The notes beneath the pieces are model-generated. The model was given only the letters and a program-made list of their open reading frames with translations, was not told where the DNA came from and searched no databases. From positions 186,001 through 250,000 of the forward strand of contig CANMSO010000007.1 in the NCBI GenBank assembly GCA_947500545.1: a stretch of DNA of 64,000 nt. Reading direction: 5' to 3'. The DNA comes from an uncultured Aquimarina sp. (GTDB taxonomy: Bacteria; Bacteroidota; Bacteroidia; Flavobacteriales; Flavobacteriaceae). Every line of letters begins with the position of its first letter. The first letter of the stretch is position 1. Positions 26,547 to 35,068 of the stretch are shown piece after piece. The position numbers and the translations under genes were made by a program.

Positions 26547-28085
26547 ATGTCAAGAAAAACACTTTTTATAGCATTCATAGTTTCCTTGGGAGGGTTTCTA
26601 TTTGGTTTTGATGCAGGGATTATCTCAGGAGTTATGGAGTATGCCGGTCCGCAGTTCGATTTAAGTGTTGGCCAACTGGGATGGGCAGTTAGTAGTCCAT
26701 CTTTTGCGGCCATGATTGCGATGCTACTGGCGGGTAGATTAAGTGATCTTGTTGGAAGAAAAAAAATATTACTAATCGTTGCATTTTTGTATGCACTATC
26801 TGCTCTTTTATCTGCATATGCAATGTCGTATCACATGTTATGGATTGCCAGAATGGTAGGAGGGCTGGCTTTTGGAGCTGCATTGATACTAGCACCTACT
26901 TATATTGCAGAGATTTCAACGGCAAAAAATAGAGGAAAACTAGTATCAATACAACAACTAAATATTGTATTAGGGTTCTTTGGTGCATTTCTTTGTAATT
27001 ACTATTTGAATGGATTGAATACTATTGAAGGTGGTTTTTTTACTGATGAAACCGTATGGCGATGGATGTTAGGAATAGAGTTAATACCCGCCTTATTATA
27101 TTTTATGCTGTTATTCTTTGTCCCAAGAAGCCCACGCTGGCTATTTGTAAAAGGAAAAGAAGAAGAGGCCAAAGATGTACTAGTTAAGTTGCACGGAAAG
27201 GCTACGGCCAATATCGAAGCAGAAGCGATAACTAGTAATATGAATAAAGAAAAAAGAAACAAAAATGCTTCTATTTCTGAGTTATTTAAACCAGCCATTC
27301 GTTTTATTCTTATCGTTGGATTAACTATAGGAGTATTACAACAAATTACAGGTATTAATGCTATTTATTTTTATGCGACATCTATTTTTAAACAAACTGG
27401 TATAGGAACCGATGCTGCATTTGCTTCTGGTGTTTTATTGAGTTTTACAACCGTTGTATTCACTATAGTAGCAATGTTTCTGATTGATAGATTAGGAAGA
27501 AGACCATTACTTTTGATCGGTATTGGAGGCATTGCAATTAGTCTATTACTCTGTGCCTATGGATTTAATCAAGCTACTTATCAATTAACTAAAGAAGAAA
27601 TAGTACAATTAGAAGATATTGATCAACAAAAACTAATGCCGATTTCGGGTAAAATTTTTGAAAATGATGTTGATTTTAAAAATACAATGATAGAAAACCT
27701 GGGTACACAAGTGTATGCAAAAAACGAAGGAACAATCCTTGAGGCGGCGACTAACATGAATGCTACTTTGGTTCTTATTGGTATTTTAGGGTTTATCGCA
27801 TGTTTTGCATTTTCATTAGGCCCGGTCATGTGGGTAATGTTGTCAGAATTATATCCCAATAGATATAGAGGATTGGCCATTGGCTTTATTGGATTTGTAA
27901 ATTCATTTGCCAGCTGGATCGTACAGCAAGTATTCCCTTGGGAGCTTGCTAACTTAGGTAATGCTATGAGTTTCCTGATTTTTGGAGTAGTAGCACTTAT
28001 TGGATTCTTTGCTTTACTTAAAATATTACCAGAGACTAAAGGAAAGTCCCTGGAACAAATAGAAAAAGACTTGATTACAAATTAA
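26547..28085 (+). CDS. MFS sugar porter (XylE/GLUT type)
   Basis: 512 residues, 12 membrane segments. Sugar porter signatures: GGFLFGFDAGIISGV, GRLSDLVGRKK, VPRSPRWLF, QQITGINAIYFYAT, DRLGRRPLL and the C-terminal LPETKGKSLEQIE. The extended loop around residues 345-400 between TM9 and TM10 is also seen in many Bacteroidota porters. Likely proton-coupled xylose uptake. Its stop codon overlaps the GH43 start in TAATG, indicating translational coupling. Confidence 0.92.
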   Translation: MSRKTLFIAFIVSLGGFLFGFDAGIISGVMEYAGPQFDLSVGQLGWAVSSPSFAAMIAMLLAGRLSDLVGRKKILLIVAFLYALSALLSAYAMSYHMLWIARMVGGLAFGAALILAPTYIAEISTAKNRGKLVSIQQLNIVLGFFGAFLCNYYLNGLNTIEGGFFTDETVWRWMLGIELIPALLYFMLLFFVPRSPRWLFVKGKEEEAKDVLVKLHGKATANIEAEAITSNMNKEKRNKNASISELFKPAIRFILIVGLTIGVLQQITGINAIYFYATSIFKQTGIGTDAAFASGVLLSFTTVVFTIVAMFLIDRLGRRPLLLIGIGGIAISLLLCAYGFNQATYQLTKEEIVQLEDIDQQKLMPISGKIFENDVDFKNTMIENLGTQVYAKNEGTILEAATNMNATLVLIGILGFIACFAFSLGPVMWVMLSELYPNRYRGLAIGFIGFVNSFASWIVQQVFPWELANLGNAMSFLIFGVVALIGFFALLKILPETKGKSLEQIEKDLITN

Positions 28086-29683
28086 TGACCATGATCCATA
28101 ATCCAATATTAAAAGGTTTTAATCCAGACCCATCAATTATACGAGTAGGAGAGGATTACTACATTGCTACCTCTACTTTTGAGTGGTTTCCGGGGGTACA
28201 AATACACCATTCCAGAGATCTCAAAAATTGGAAAGTAATTGCACAACCACTTAATAGGATATCTCAATTAGATATGAAAGGTAACCCAGATTCTTGTGGA
28301 GTATGGGCACCTTGTTTGTCTTATGATAATGGAATGTTTTATCTGGTTTACTCTAATGTGCGATCGTTTGATGGAGTTTGGAAAGACACTCCTAATTACT
28401 TAGTGTCTACTACAGATATTGAAGGAGAATGGTCTAATCCAATTTACCTAAGTTCTAGAGGTTTTGATGGATCTATGTTCCATGATAGTGACGGGAAAAA
28501 GTATTTTCTAAATATGTTGGTTGATCATAGACAAAGTAAACTGTTTGGAGGTATAGAACTACAAGAATATGATCTCATACAAAAACAATTGGTTGGAGAA
28601 GTACATTATTTACATTCAGGTTCCTCTTTTGGATGTACCGAGGGGCCACATATTTTCAAGAAAGATGAGTATTATTATTTACTACTTGCTGAAGGCGGAA
28701 CAGAATATGGTCATGCAGAATCTATAGCCAGATCAAAAGCATTATTGGGGCCTTATGAAATGCATCCGGATACAGTAATTGTTACTAGTACAGTAGATCC
28801 ATTACATACTCTTCAAAAATCAGGACATGGCGATTTTGTAGAAACCCCAGATGGGCGATGGTACTTTGTATTCTTAGTAGGAAGGCCATTATCGGAAAAA
28901 GGAAGATGTATTTTAGGGCGTGAAACGGCTATCGAAGAAATAGAATGGAGATCAGACGGATGGCCATATTTAAAAAGCGAATCAAAATTGCCTCGACTAG
29001 AAGTTCCCGGGCCAGATGTTGAAGAATATAAGTTCAAGGAGATTTCGATAAGAGATAATTTTGATGCTGAAGAACTCAGTATCGATTTTCAATCCTTACG
29101 AATCCCTAGAGATGAGAGCTGGGTTTCACTTCGGGAAAGAAAAGGTTTTCTAAGACTTAAAGGAAAAGAAAGCCTGACATCTACTCATACGCAAGCACTA
29201 ATAGCTAGGAGAATACAACATTTTAATGTTGAGGTTGCTACATCATTAGAATTTGATCCAAATGATATTCTGGAAATGGCCGGATTGGTATTTTATTACA
29301 ATACAGGGCATTATCATTATTTGCATATTACTTCTAATTATGGAGGCACTAAAAAATTACTAAAAATCATTTCTTCGGATCATTTTGAGATGTCAGAACA
29401 GGTACAAGAAATCGATATTACCGGACAAAGAAATATCATTTTAAAAGGAACTCTTGATCATTACAAACTTCAGTTCTATTACAGTATTGATCAAGAAAAG
29501 AATTTCTTTCCGATAGGAGAAACTCTTGATGCCAGTATATTATCAGATGATTATGTGCGAGATAGAGATGAACGATATAGACCAGCATTTACAGGGATGT
29601 TTGTGGGAATGTGTTGTCAGGATTTGGCATACAATAAAAAACAAGCTGATTTTGATTGGTTTGAGTATAAAGAAATAAACTAA
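28085..29683 (+). CDS. GH43 beta-xylosidase
   Basis: 532 residues. Five-bladed propeller with the three GH43 acids: D15 in GFNPDPS, D128 in GFDGSMFHD and E186 in GCTEGPHI. A C-terminal beta-sandwich of about 200 residues follows (from RDNFDAEEL), as in GH43 subfamilies 11 and 12, whose members are mainly beta-xylosidases. No signal peptide is visible, so it should act in the cytoplasm on imported xylo-oligosaccharides, releasing xylose for XylA. The start overlaps the MFS stop by one base; an alternative ATG lies 6 bp later. Confidence 0.9.
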   Translation: MTMIHNPILKGFNPDPSIIRVGEDYYIATSTFEWFPGVQIHHSRDLKNWKVIAQPLNRISQLDMKGNPDSCGVWAPCLSYDNGMFYLVYSNVRSFDGVWKDTPNYLVSTTDIEGEWSNPIYLSSRGFDGSMFHDSDGKKYFLNMLVDHRQSKLFGGIELQEYDLIQKQLVGEVHYLHSGSSFGCTEGPHIFKKDEYYYLLLAEGGTEYGHAESIARSKALLGPYEMHPDTVIVTSTVDPLHTLQKSGHGDFVETPDGRWYFVFLVGRPLSEKGRCILGRETAIEEIEWRSDGWPYLKSESKLPRLEVPGPDVEEYKFKEISIRDNFDAEELSIDFQSLRIPRDESWVSLRERKGFLRLKGKESLTSTHTQALIARRIQHFNVEVATSLEFDPNDILEMAGLVFYYNTGHYHYLHITSNYGGTKKLLKIISSDHFEMSEQVQEIDITGQRNIILKGTLDHYKLQFYYSIDQEKNFFPIGETLDASILSDDYVRDRDERYRPAFTGMFVGMCCQDLAYNKKQADFDWFEYKEIN

Positions 29684-29693
29684 AAACGAGGTT

Positions 29694-30842
29694 ATGTATA
29701 AAAAAGTAATCATTGTATTAAGTATCTTAAGCACTTTAGGATGCAAGAACGAGTCTAAATCTAAAATCGTTTCAGAAGAAGGAACTAGAGAAGAAAAAGT
29801 AGAAACATCCAAAAGAAAACTAGCTAAGTTCGAACCTAAAGAAGGCGAAGTATTACTTTTTGTTGGTCAGGAATTAGAGGCTGTTGGAGGTTTAGAAAAA
29901 TACAATGATGGCTACCTGGATCATTTTGATACACCTGCCGGTTGGACAACGTATACAAATATTAATCCTGGAGAAAATTCCTTCGGAAGAATACAGGAAG
30001 GTTTAGATGGCCTATGGGAAACACATGATTGGGGGGATAATGATTATAATGCAACGCTACAACTAAATGATCCGGATTATGCAAATATGGCCTTGGCCAT
30101 AGGGCTTCAGTTTGTAAATCACGAAGAAAAAGTGGCCGATGGTACGCATGATAAGTACATTAATAAACTTGGAGACTTTTTATTATCTTTAGGTAAACGA
30201 CCGGTGTTTTTACGTATTGCTTATGAGTTTGACGGTGATCCCTGGAATCATTATGATCGAGAAAGTACAATAAAAGCATATAAAAGAATGGTAGATATGC
30301 TTAGAGTCAAAGGAGTAACAAACACTGCCTATGTATGGCAATCTACAGGGTTTATGTCTCCTAAAGATGGACAATTAGAAGCATGGTACCCAGGTGATGA
30401 TTATGTTGATTGGTTAGGTTTTTCATTTTTTAACCGCTGGAAAGATCAAAGAATGATTGAATTTGCACGCAAAAAAGGGAAACCAGTATTCATTGCTGAA
30501 GCTTCCCCAACCATTTCGGATGTAGATGCGAAAACAACAGGGAATACAATAGAAACACAATTAAGTAACCCGTTACAAGCCGAAGAGGCCTGGCAAAAAT
30601 GGTTTATTCCCTTCTTTAAAACTATAGACGAGAACCCAGATGTGGTAAAAGCTGTTCATTATATCAATTGTCATTGGGATTCGCATCGTATGTGGTTTGA
30701 TAATCCAACCTTTAAAAAGATTGATGCTAGACTGCATCTTAGTGACTCGATCAGTAAACGTTGGAGAACAATTACATCAAACCCTAAATACATTAAATCT
30801 TCTCCGGGATTATATGATAAATTATGGCATAAAGCTCAATAA
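29694..30842 (+). CDS. GH26 lipoprotein, probable beta-1,3-xylanase
   Basis: 382 residues, lipobox STLGCKN (Cys17). The GH26 domain starts at about 48 (EGEVLLFVGQELEAVGG). E178 in FLRIAYEFDGDPWN is the likely acid/base and E269 in PVFIAEASP the likely nucleophile. VTNTAYVWQS and WYPGDDYVDWLGFSFF are shared with both GH26 domains of the 39097 protein. Classical GH26 mannanases carry H-E-x-N-G at the acid/base; here it is Y-E-F-D-G, the pattern I associate with the beta-1,3-xylanase branch. With xylose genes around it and no mannose gene, beta-1,3-xylan is the preferred substrate. Confidence 0.8.
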   Translation: MYKKVIIVLSILSTLGCKNESKSKIVSEEGTREEKVETSKRKLAKFEPKEGEVLLFVGQELEAVGGLEKYNDGYLDHFDTPAGWTTYTNINPGENSFGRIQEGLDGLWETHDWGDNDYNATLQLNDPDYANMALAIGLQFVNHEEKVADGTHDKYINKLGDFLLSLGKRPVFLRIAYEFDGDPWNHYDRESTIKAYKRMVDMLRVKGVTNTAYVWQSTGFMSPKDGQLEAWYPGDDYVDWLGFSFFNRWKDQRMIEFARKKGKPVFIAEASPTISDVDAKTTGNTIETQLSNPLQAEEAWQKWFIPFFKTIDENPDVVKAVHYINCHWDSHRMWFDNPTFKKIDARLHLSDSISKRWRTITSNPKYIKSSPGLYDKLWHKAQ

Positions 30843-30854
30843 AGGACTGGGAAA

Positions 30855-31892
30855 TTGAAGACAAAAAGAAAAATAAAACAGAAATCATTTGGTTTTCATA
30901 ATCAAAACGAACTCCTAATATTATCCGTAAGAAATGATAACGGGATGCGATTGCGTATTACCAATTTTGCGGCAACTATAATGAGTTTGGAGGTTCCTGA
31001 TGCCAATGGAAAACTTGTCAATGTTGTTGTGGGATTCGAATCCTTACAAGATTATATCGAGAAATCGAAGGGCAAAGTATCTAGATTTCTTGGAGCTTCT
31101 ATTGGGAGATATGCAGGAAGGATTTCTAATCAAAAAATATCAGTTAATACTATTGATTATCCATTGTATCATGAAGAAGGCATCCACTTGCACGGAGGTA
31201 AGAATGGTTTTGACGAAAAGGTTTGGGAAATAGACTATATCGATGAGGATGAATTGTCAGTTTCTTTATCTTACCTAAGTGAGCATATGGAAGAAGGGTA
31301 CCCAGGCAACCTTAGAGTAAAAGTGATTTATCAGCTAACTAATGATAATGAATTGATAATTAAGTATCAGGCAATTTCTGATCAGGATACTGTTGTTAAT
31401 CTTACCAATCACGCCTATTATAACCTAAGCGGAGAGCAAACCATTACCAATCATATATTGAAATTGAATTGCTCTAATTATCTTGAAGTTGATGGAAAAC
31501 AGTTTCCTACAGGGAATATAAACTCTGTTTTGGGTACTAAATATGATTTTCTTAATTGGCGAAAGTTAGATGAGCTTGAAGAAAAAGGGATTTTAGATGA
31601 CACCTTTGTTTTTGACACCAAAGAGAAATCAAAAGTAGTAATTAACGCTGAAGAGAGCGGTATTCAAATGGAGGTATCAACCAATCAACCGGCAGTAGTT
31701 ATTTATACTCATAAACAATTTCCAGATTGGAATTTTAGGAAAGGAGTTAAATATGATAAGTTTCCTGCGATTTGTTTTGAAACGCAAAATTATCCTGATG
31801 CTCCAAATCATAGCAATTTTCCATCGACTCTCATAAAAGCAGGAGAACTCTATGAAAATCGTAGTGTTTTTAAATTTAGCATACAGAACTAA
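30855..31892 (+). CDS. Aldose 1-epimerase (galactose mutarotase-like), TTG start
   Basis: 345 residues. NLTNHAYYNLSGE is the family signature with the catalytic His; HLHGGKNGFDEKVWEI carries the second His, and AICFETQNYPDAPNHSNFP the catalytic Glu. It interconverts anomers of free sugars, here presumably xylose, feeding XylA. The first codon consistent with full domain coverage is TTG at 30855, 12 bp after the GH26 stop; the first ATG (30933) would cut off the first strands. Last gene of the 18345-31892 run. Confidence 0.9.
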   Translation: MKTKRKIKQKSFGFHNQNELLILSVRNDNGMRLRITNFAATIMSLEVPDANGKLVNVVVGFESLQDYIEKSKGKVSRFLGASIGRYAGRISNQKISVNTIDYPLYHEEGIHLHGGKNGFDEKVWEIDYIDEDELSVSLSYLSEHMEEGYPGNLRVKVIYQLTNDNELIIKYQAISDQDTVVNLTNHAYYNLSGEQTITNHILKLNCSNYLEVDGKQFPTGNINSVLGTKYDFLNWRKLDELEEKGILDDTFVFDTKEKSKVVINAEESGIQMEVSTNQPAVVIYTHKQFPDWNFRKGVKYDKFPAICFETQNYPDAPNHSNFPSTLIKAGELYENRSVFKFSIQN

Positions 31893-31900
31893 TTAAATCC

Positions 31901-32155
31901 TAACAACCTATGCTACGAGATTTTAAAAACTCTTTTCTTTGTATAATTGCTTCTTGTGTGTTTTTATATCTTAGATCCAGATCAAATATATGATTTAATA
32001 TAGGCCATAGCTATTGCTCTATACCACTATAATAAAAGTTTACATCTTCGGGTTTTATTTCTCTGGTTGTAAATCTAACCAGAGGAAGGTTACCCCATAA
32101 TTAGTTTTGTGGCCTCCTCATTATTAAAAGGTTCATATGGATGACTATGATAAAA
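31901..32155 (-). pseudogene. Decayed uracil-DNA glycosylase family gene fragment
   Basis: The minus strand encodes SHPYEPFNNEEATKLIMG in one frame and, after a frameshift, LPLVRFTTREIKPEDVNFYY, then an in-frame TAG, then LWPILNHIFDLDLRYKNTQE and AIIQRKEFLKSRSIGC before a stop. The order matches the start of the single-domain uracil-DNA glycosylase family proteins common in Flavobacteriia (HPYEPF, ATKLIVGTLPPPRF, EDVxFxYGS, LWPILDxIF). A frameshift, an internal stop and loss of the C-terminal two thirds make it a clear remnant. Identification is by recall of the family. Confidence 0.6.
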
Positions 32156-32543
32156 CGGTCTGGCTTTTCTTTGGCAGCTTCAGACTCTGGAGATTCTTCC
32201 ATTACTACAAACCTCATTTATTCAATCCACTGTGTTAGTGTAATGATACAAAGTTTATCTTTTACCCCCAACTACATATACATAAACAAATAGCCTTTTC
32301 TTTCTTCTTTTAGATATTCAAAAGCCCTAACATGTTTTCATTTTAGAAGGAAACCTCTTCTTTGAGTGAAGTTCTTACTATCTATTCATAATTACCCGCA
32401 AAACTGAAAAATACTTGGCTGTATTCAATGTTATTTTTTCCTTTTTAAGGTCATTTTTTCCCTTTCATAAAATTTAATTTCATTCGCATGCCTTTATATA
32501 TGGTTATTTGCTTCATCATTCAAACATTAAATAATTTTCAAAA
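32156..32543. other. Non-coding, probably decayed sequence
   Basis: No intact gene. On the minus strand (about 32160-32360) there are protein-like shreds interrupted by stops, for example RAFEYLKEERKGYLFMYM and DKLCIITLTQWIE, which I cannot identify. Close to 32543 lies the AT-rich leader of the lipoprotein cluster. The 651-bp gap therefore reads as a scar of lost genes between the xylose operon and the lipoprotein trio. Confidence 0.4.
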
Positions 32544-33245
32544 ATGAAAACAATGAAAAACTTTTTTTTACGAACAATTGTAATTGGTGTATTGGGGCTT
32601 TTATCCACCAATTGTGAGGACGGTGATATCGGTCCTGCTGGTGCAGATGGTATTGCCGGACTAGATGGTGTTGATGGTGCCAATGGCCAAAATGGAACCA
32701 ATGGCCAAAACGGTGTTGGTTTTGATGAACTAGCCAAATTTGGAAGTATCACGCTCACGCTAGAGGGAACACGGCCCGATAATATTCCTTTTACCAAGAC
32801 CGATGAATTTAAATTTACCGCTGTAGAAGATATTGACCGTTTTAACAATGTAGCAATTGAAGAAAACAGTTTAGAGTTTAGTATAGAACGGACTTTAAGT
32901 GCACCTGATGACGATTTTCAGGGTTCAGAAATAGAGATTTTCCTCGTTCTTACTAACCCGGGAGAAGCTAATGAAACCATTGAATTCGATTTATTCGTAG
33001 ATGATTATACAATGATTTTTGATGATCTCACCTACTTTGGTTTTAGGGATGATTTTACTAACGATCAAATAGGGGTTACAAATTTTAGTATAACCAATTT
33101 CAATTTTAATAATGAGACCAATGCGGTTACATTTTCATTTTCTTTTAATGTCGATGCAGCAAATAATGATACGGGTCATGATTTAACCATTTCTGGAGAA
33201 GTAGATGTCGTAGTTGTAGAAGATATAGATGACATAGAACTTTAA
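32544..33245 (+). CDS. Collagen-like lipoprotein, tandem paralogue 1
   Basis: 233 residues, lipobox LSTNCEDG. A short Gly-X-Y tract follows the lipid anchor (GPAGADGIAGLDGVDGANGQ and onward, about residues 32-57), then GFDELAKFGSITLTLEGTR and a beta-rich domain that ends in NFSITNFNFNNETNAVTF and DLTISGEVDVVVVE. It shares this plan with the two following genes. Probably surface or periplasm-facing and anchored to a membrane. No enzymatic motif; a binding or structural role is inferred only from the layout. Confidence 0.72.
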   Translation: MKTMKNFFLRTIVIGVLGLLSTNCEDGDIGPAGADGIAGLDGVDGANGQNGTNGQNGVGFDELAKFGSITLTLEGTRPDNIPFTKTDEFKFTAVEDIDRFNNVAIEENSLEFSIERTLSAPDDDFQGSEIEIFLVLTNPGEANETIEFDLFVDDYTMIFDDLTYFGFRDDFTNDQIGVTNFSITNFNFNNETNAVTFSFSFNVDAANNDTGHDLTISGEVDVVVVEDIDDIEL

Positions 33246-33268
33246 ACAATAACAAAAAACAAAAAATC

Positions 33269-33985
33269 ATGAAACGATTTAATCATATCAACATATATAA
33301 AACAATTTTTATTTGCTGCTTTGGGGTATTATTTGCCAATTGCGAAGTCGAAGATGGTGAAATAGGACCAGCAGGACAAAATGCTAATAATGGCATTGAT
33401 GGAACCGATGGAATTAACGGAATAGATGGAACTGATGGATTAGGCTTTGGTGAACTTACACAGTTTGGAAGTATAACGCTTACCTTAGAAGGCACAAGAC
33501 CAGATGATGTAGCTTTTACCGATAGCAATGTATTTCGATTCATACCTTTATCTCCAGAAATTTTACCACAATCAAATTCAGTTATTGTCGAGGAGTCTTC
33601 TCTACAATTTAACTTCGGAAGATTTCTGAGTGTTCCCGGTGGCCAAGAATTCCAAAGTGTTGGTACAACATTTAGTTTACAAGTCACCAACCCCGAATCA
33701 AACACCCCAGAGTTTACCGAATCTCGTTTTACTATATTTCAATACCCTGTAATTTCAGAAGATCTCACTGTACTTGATATAACAACATTTGTAGGCAGTG
33801 ATGCAGACATAGAGAATTTTAACATCACAAATTTTAATTTTAATAACGAAACAAATGCGCTTACGTTTTCATTTACGCTAGATGTACCTGCAAACAGAAA
33901 TACTACAGGTAATGAGCTGTCGGTATCAGGAGAAGTAGATGTGATTTTACTAAGAGAGATACAAGGAGTAGTAGAAGAATTATAA
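33269..33985 (+). CDS. Collagen-like lipoprotein, tandem paralogue 2
   Basis: 238 residues, lipobox VLFANCEV. Gly-X-Y-like tract GPAGQNANNGIDGTDGINGI and onward, then GFGELTQFGSITLTLEGTRPDD, a variable middle and FNITNFNFNNETNALTFSF followed by LSVSGEVDVILL. The N- and C-terminal conserved blocks match paralogues 1 and 3 while the middle diverges, as expected for a diversifying binding surface. Starts 24 bp after paralogue 1. Confidence 0.72.
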   Translation: MKRFNHINIYKTIFICCFGVLFANCEVEDGEIGPAGQNANNGIDGTDGINGIDGTDGLGFGELTQFGSITLTLEGTRPDDVAFTDSNVFRFIPLSPEILPQSNSVIVEESSLQFNFGRFLSVPGGQEFQSVGTTFSLQVTNPESNTPEFTESRFTIFQYPVISEDLTVLDITTFVGSDADIENFNITNFNFNNETNALTFSFTLDVPANRNTTGNELSVSGEVDVILLREIQGVVEEL

Positions 33986-34016
33986 TATATTAAAAACTAT
34001 TAAAATAAACGTAAAA

Positions 34017-34739
34017 ATGAAACATATACATTTAACAACAATATATAAAATCCTTTTGATTGGTTTTCTTGGGGTATCCCTAACCAATTGTGAAGGTGAA
34101 GATGGTGCTGCTGGGCCTAATGGTTTAGATGGCACTAATGGAATTGATGGTGTTGATGGAACAGATGGTGCTAACGGGCAAGATGGCGTTGGTTTTGAAG
34201 AACTTACTCAATTTGGAAGTATCAATCTTACTCTTAATGGAACAAGAAAAGATAATAACGAAGCATTTACAGACACTAAAACTTTAGCGTTTACTGCTAT
34301 TGATGCGAATTCGCTTATCAATTTCAATTCATTTACCATAAATGAAACAGGTGATATTACCTTTAATCTATTACGGTTTCTAAATACTCCGGATGACGAT
34401 TCTCAAGAATTTACGGCCGGAATTACACTTAATGTAATTAATCCGGGAACCGACACTCAGGAATTCGAATTTGAAATAGAACTCATGGAATATAATATGA
34501 TTTTTGAGGACCTAGTATTACTGCAATTAAATGGCATTTTTGATAATCAAGGCATAGAAACACCTGTATCTAATTTTAGCATTACCAATTTCAATTTTAA
34601 TGATGATACAAATAATCTCACTTTCTCATTCTCTTTTGATGTCGATGGGGTTAATAACGATAGTGATAATGATTTATCTGTATCTGGAGAAGTAGATGTT
34701 ATTGTATTAGAAAATATCCCTGGGGTCGGTATACTATAG
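34017..34739 (+). CDS. Collagen-like lipoprotein, tandem paralogue 3
   Basis: 240 residues, lipobox VSLTNCEGE. Gly-X-Y-like tract GPNGLDGTNGIDGVDGTDGA and onward, then GFEELTQFGSINLTLNGTR and the shared ending NFSITNFNFNDDTNNLTFSF with LSVSGEVDVIVLE. It closes the trio and is followed by a strong terminator, so the three genes form one operon. No homologue of known function is recognised. Confidence 0.72.
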   Translation: MKHIHLTTIYKILLIGFLGVSLTNCEGEDGAAGPNGLDGTNGIDGVDGTDGANGQDGVGFEELTQFGSINLTLNGTRKDNNEAFTDTKTLAFTAIDANSLINFNSFTINETGDITFNLLRFLNTPDDDSQEFTAGITLNVINPGTDTQEFEFEIELMEYNMIFEDLVLLQLNGIFDNQGIETPVSNFSITNFNFNDDTNNLTFSFSFDVDGVNNDSDNDLSVSGEVDVIVLENIPGVGIL

Positions 34740-34776
34740 AATAACATAAAAAAGGGATTTTATTTCCCCAATACCC

Positions 34777-34818
34777 AATCCTGTTGGTTACGAATGAGAC
34801 CGGCAGGATTTTTTTGTT
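34777..34818 (+). terminator. Rho-independent terminator
   Basis: AATCCTGTTGGT pairs with ACCGGCAGGATT (two G-U pairs) around a 10-nt loop, followed by seven T. Ends the lipoprotein trio transcript. Confidence 0.85.
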
Positions 34819-34859
34819 GAAAATAATATTTTTGTGTAATATGTTGTTTTTTAAATATG

Positions 34860-34945
34860 CAAATAACTCATGCAGAAGCGAAGGAGACCATTGTATAACA
34901 TACAAATAGCTCTTACAGGAGTACAGGAACTCATTGTATAAGATA
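34860..34945. repeat. Tandem duplication of a 43-bp unit
   Basis: Two adjacent units (34860-34902 and 34903-34945), both beginning CAAATARCTC and ending CATTGTATAASATA, agree at 32 of 43 positions. They lie in the 329-bp gap between the convergent lipoprotein trio and the lacI gene. The rest of that gap is AT-rich without an ORF. Confidence 0.6.
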
Positions 34946-35068
34946 AATATACATGGTTCTTTAGTTTGAGACTGTTACCCTAATGGGAGAGGTAACTAAT
35001 AAAGTTTGTATGCTGCAACTACTTATACATGTTAAAACCAATATATGTTTTTATATTAATAATGACAT

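Noticed and set aside
29694..30842. GH26 read as beta-mannanase
   Set aside because: No mannose or mannosyl-phosphate gene is near, catabolic genes are for xylose, and the acid/base motif is YEFDG and not HExNG. Not excluded without assay.
32516..32848. Minus-strand Pro/Ser-rich frame opposite the collagen-like lipoprotein
   Set aside because: It is the antisense reading of the Gly-X-Y tract; the same occurs at 33283-33705.
34860..34945. CRISPR array
   Set aside because: Only two adjacent diverged units, no spacers and no cas genes.
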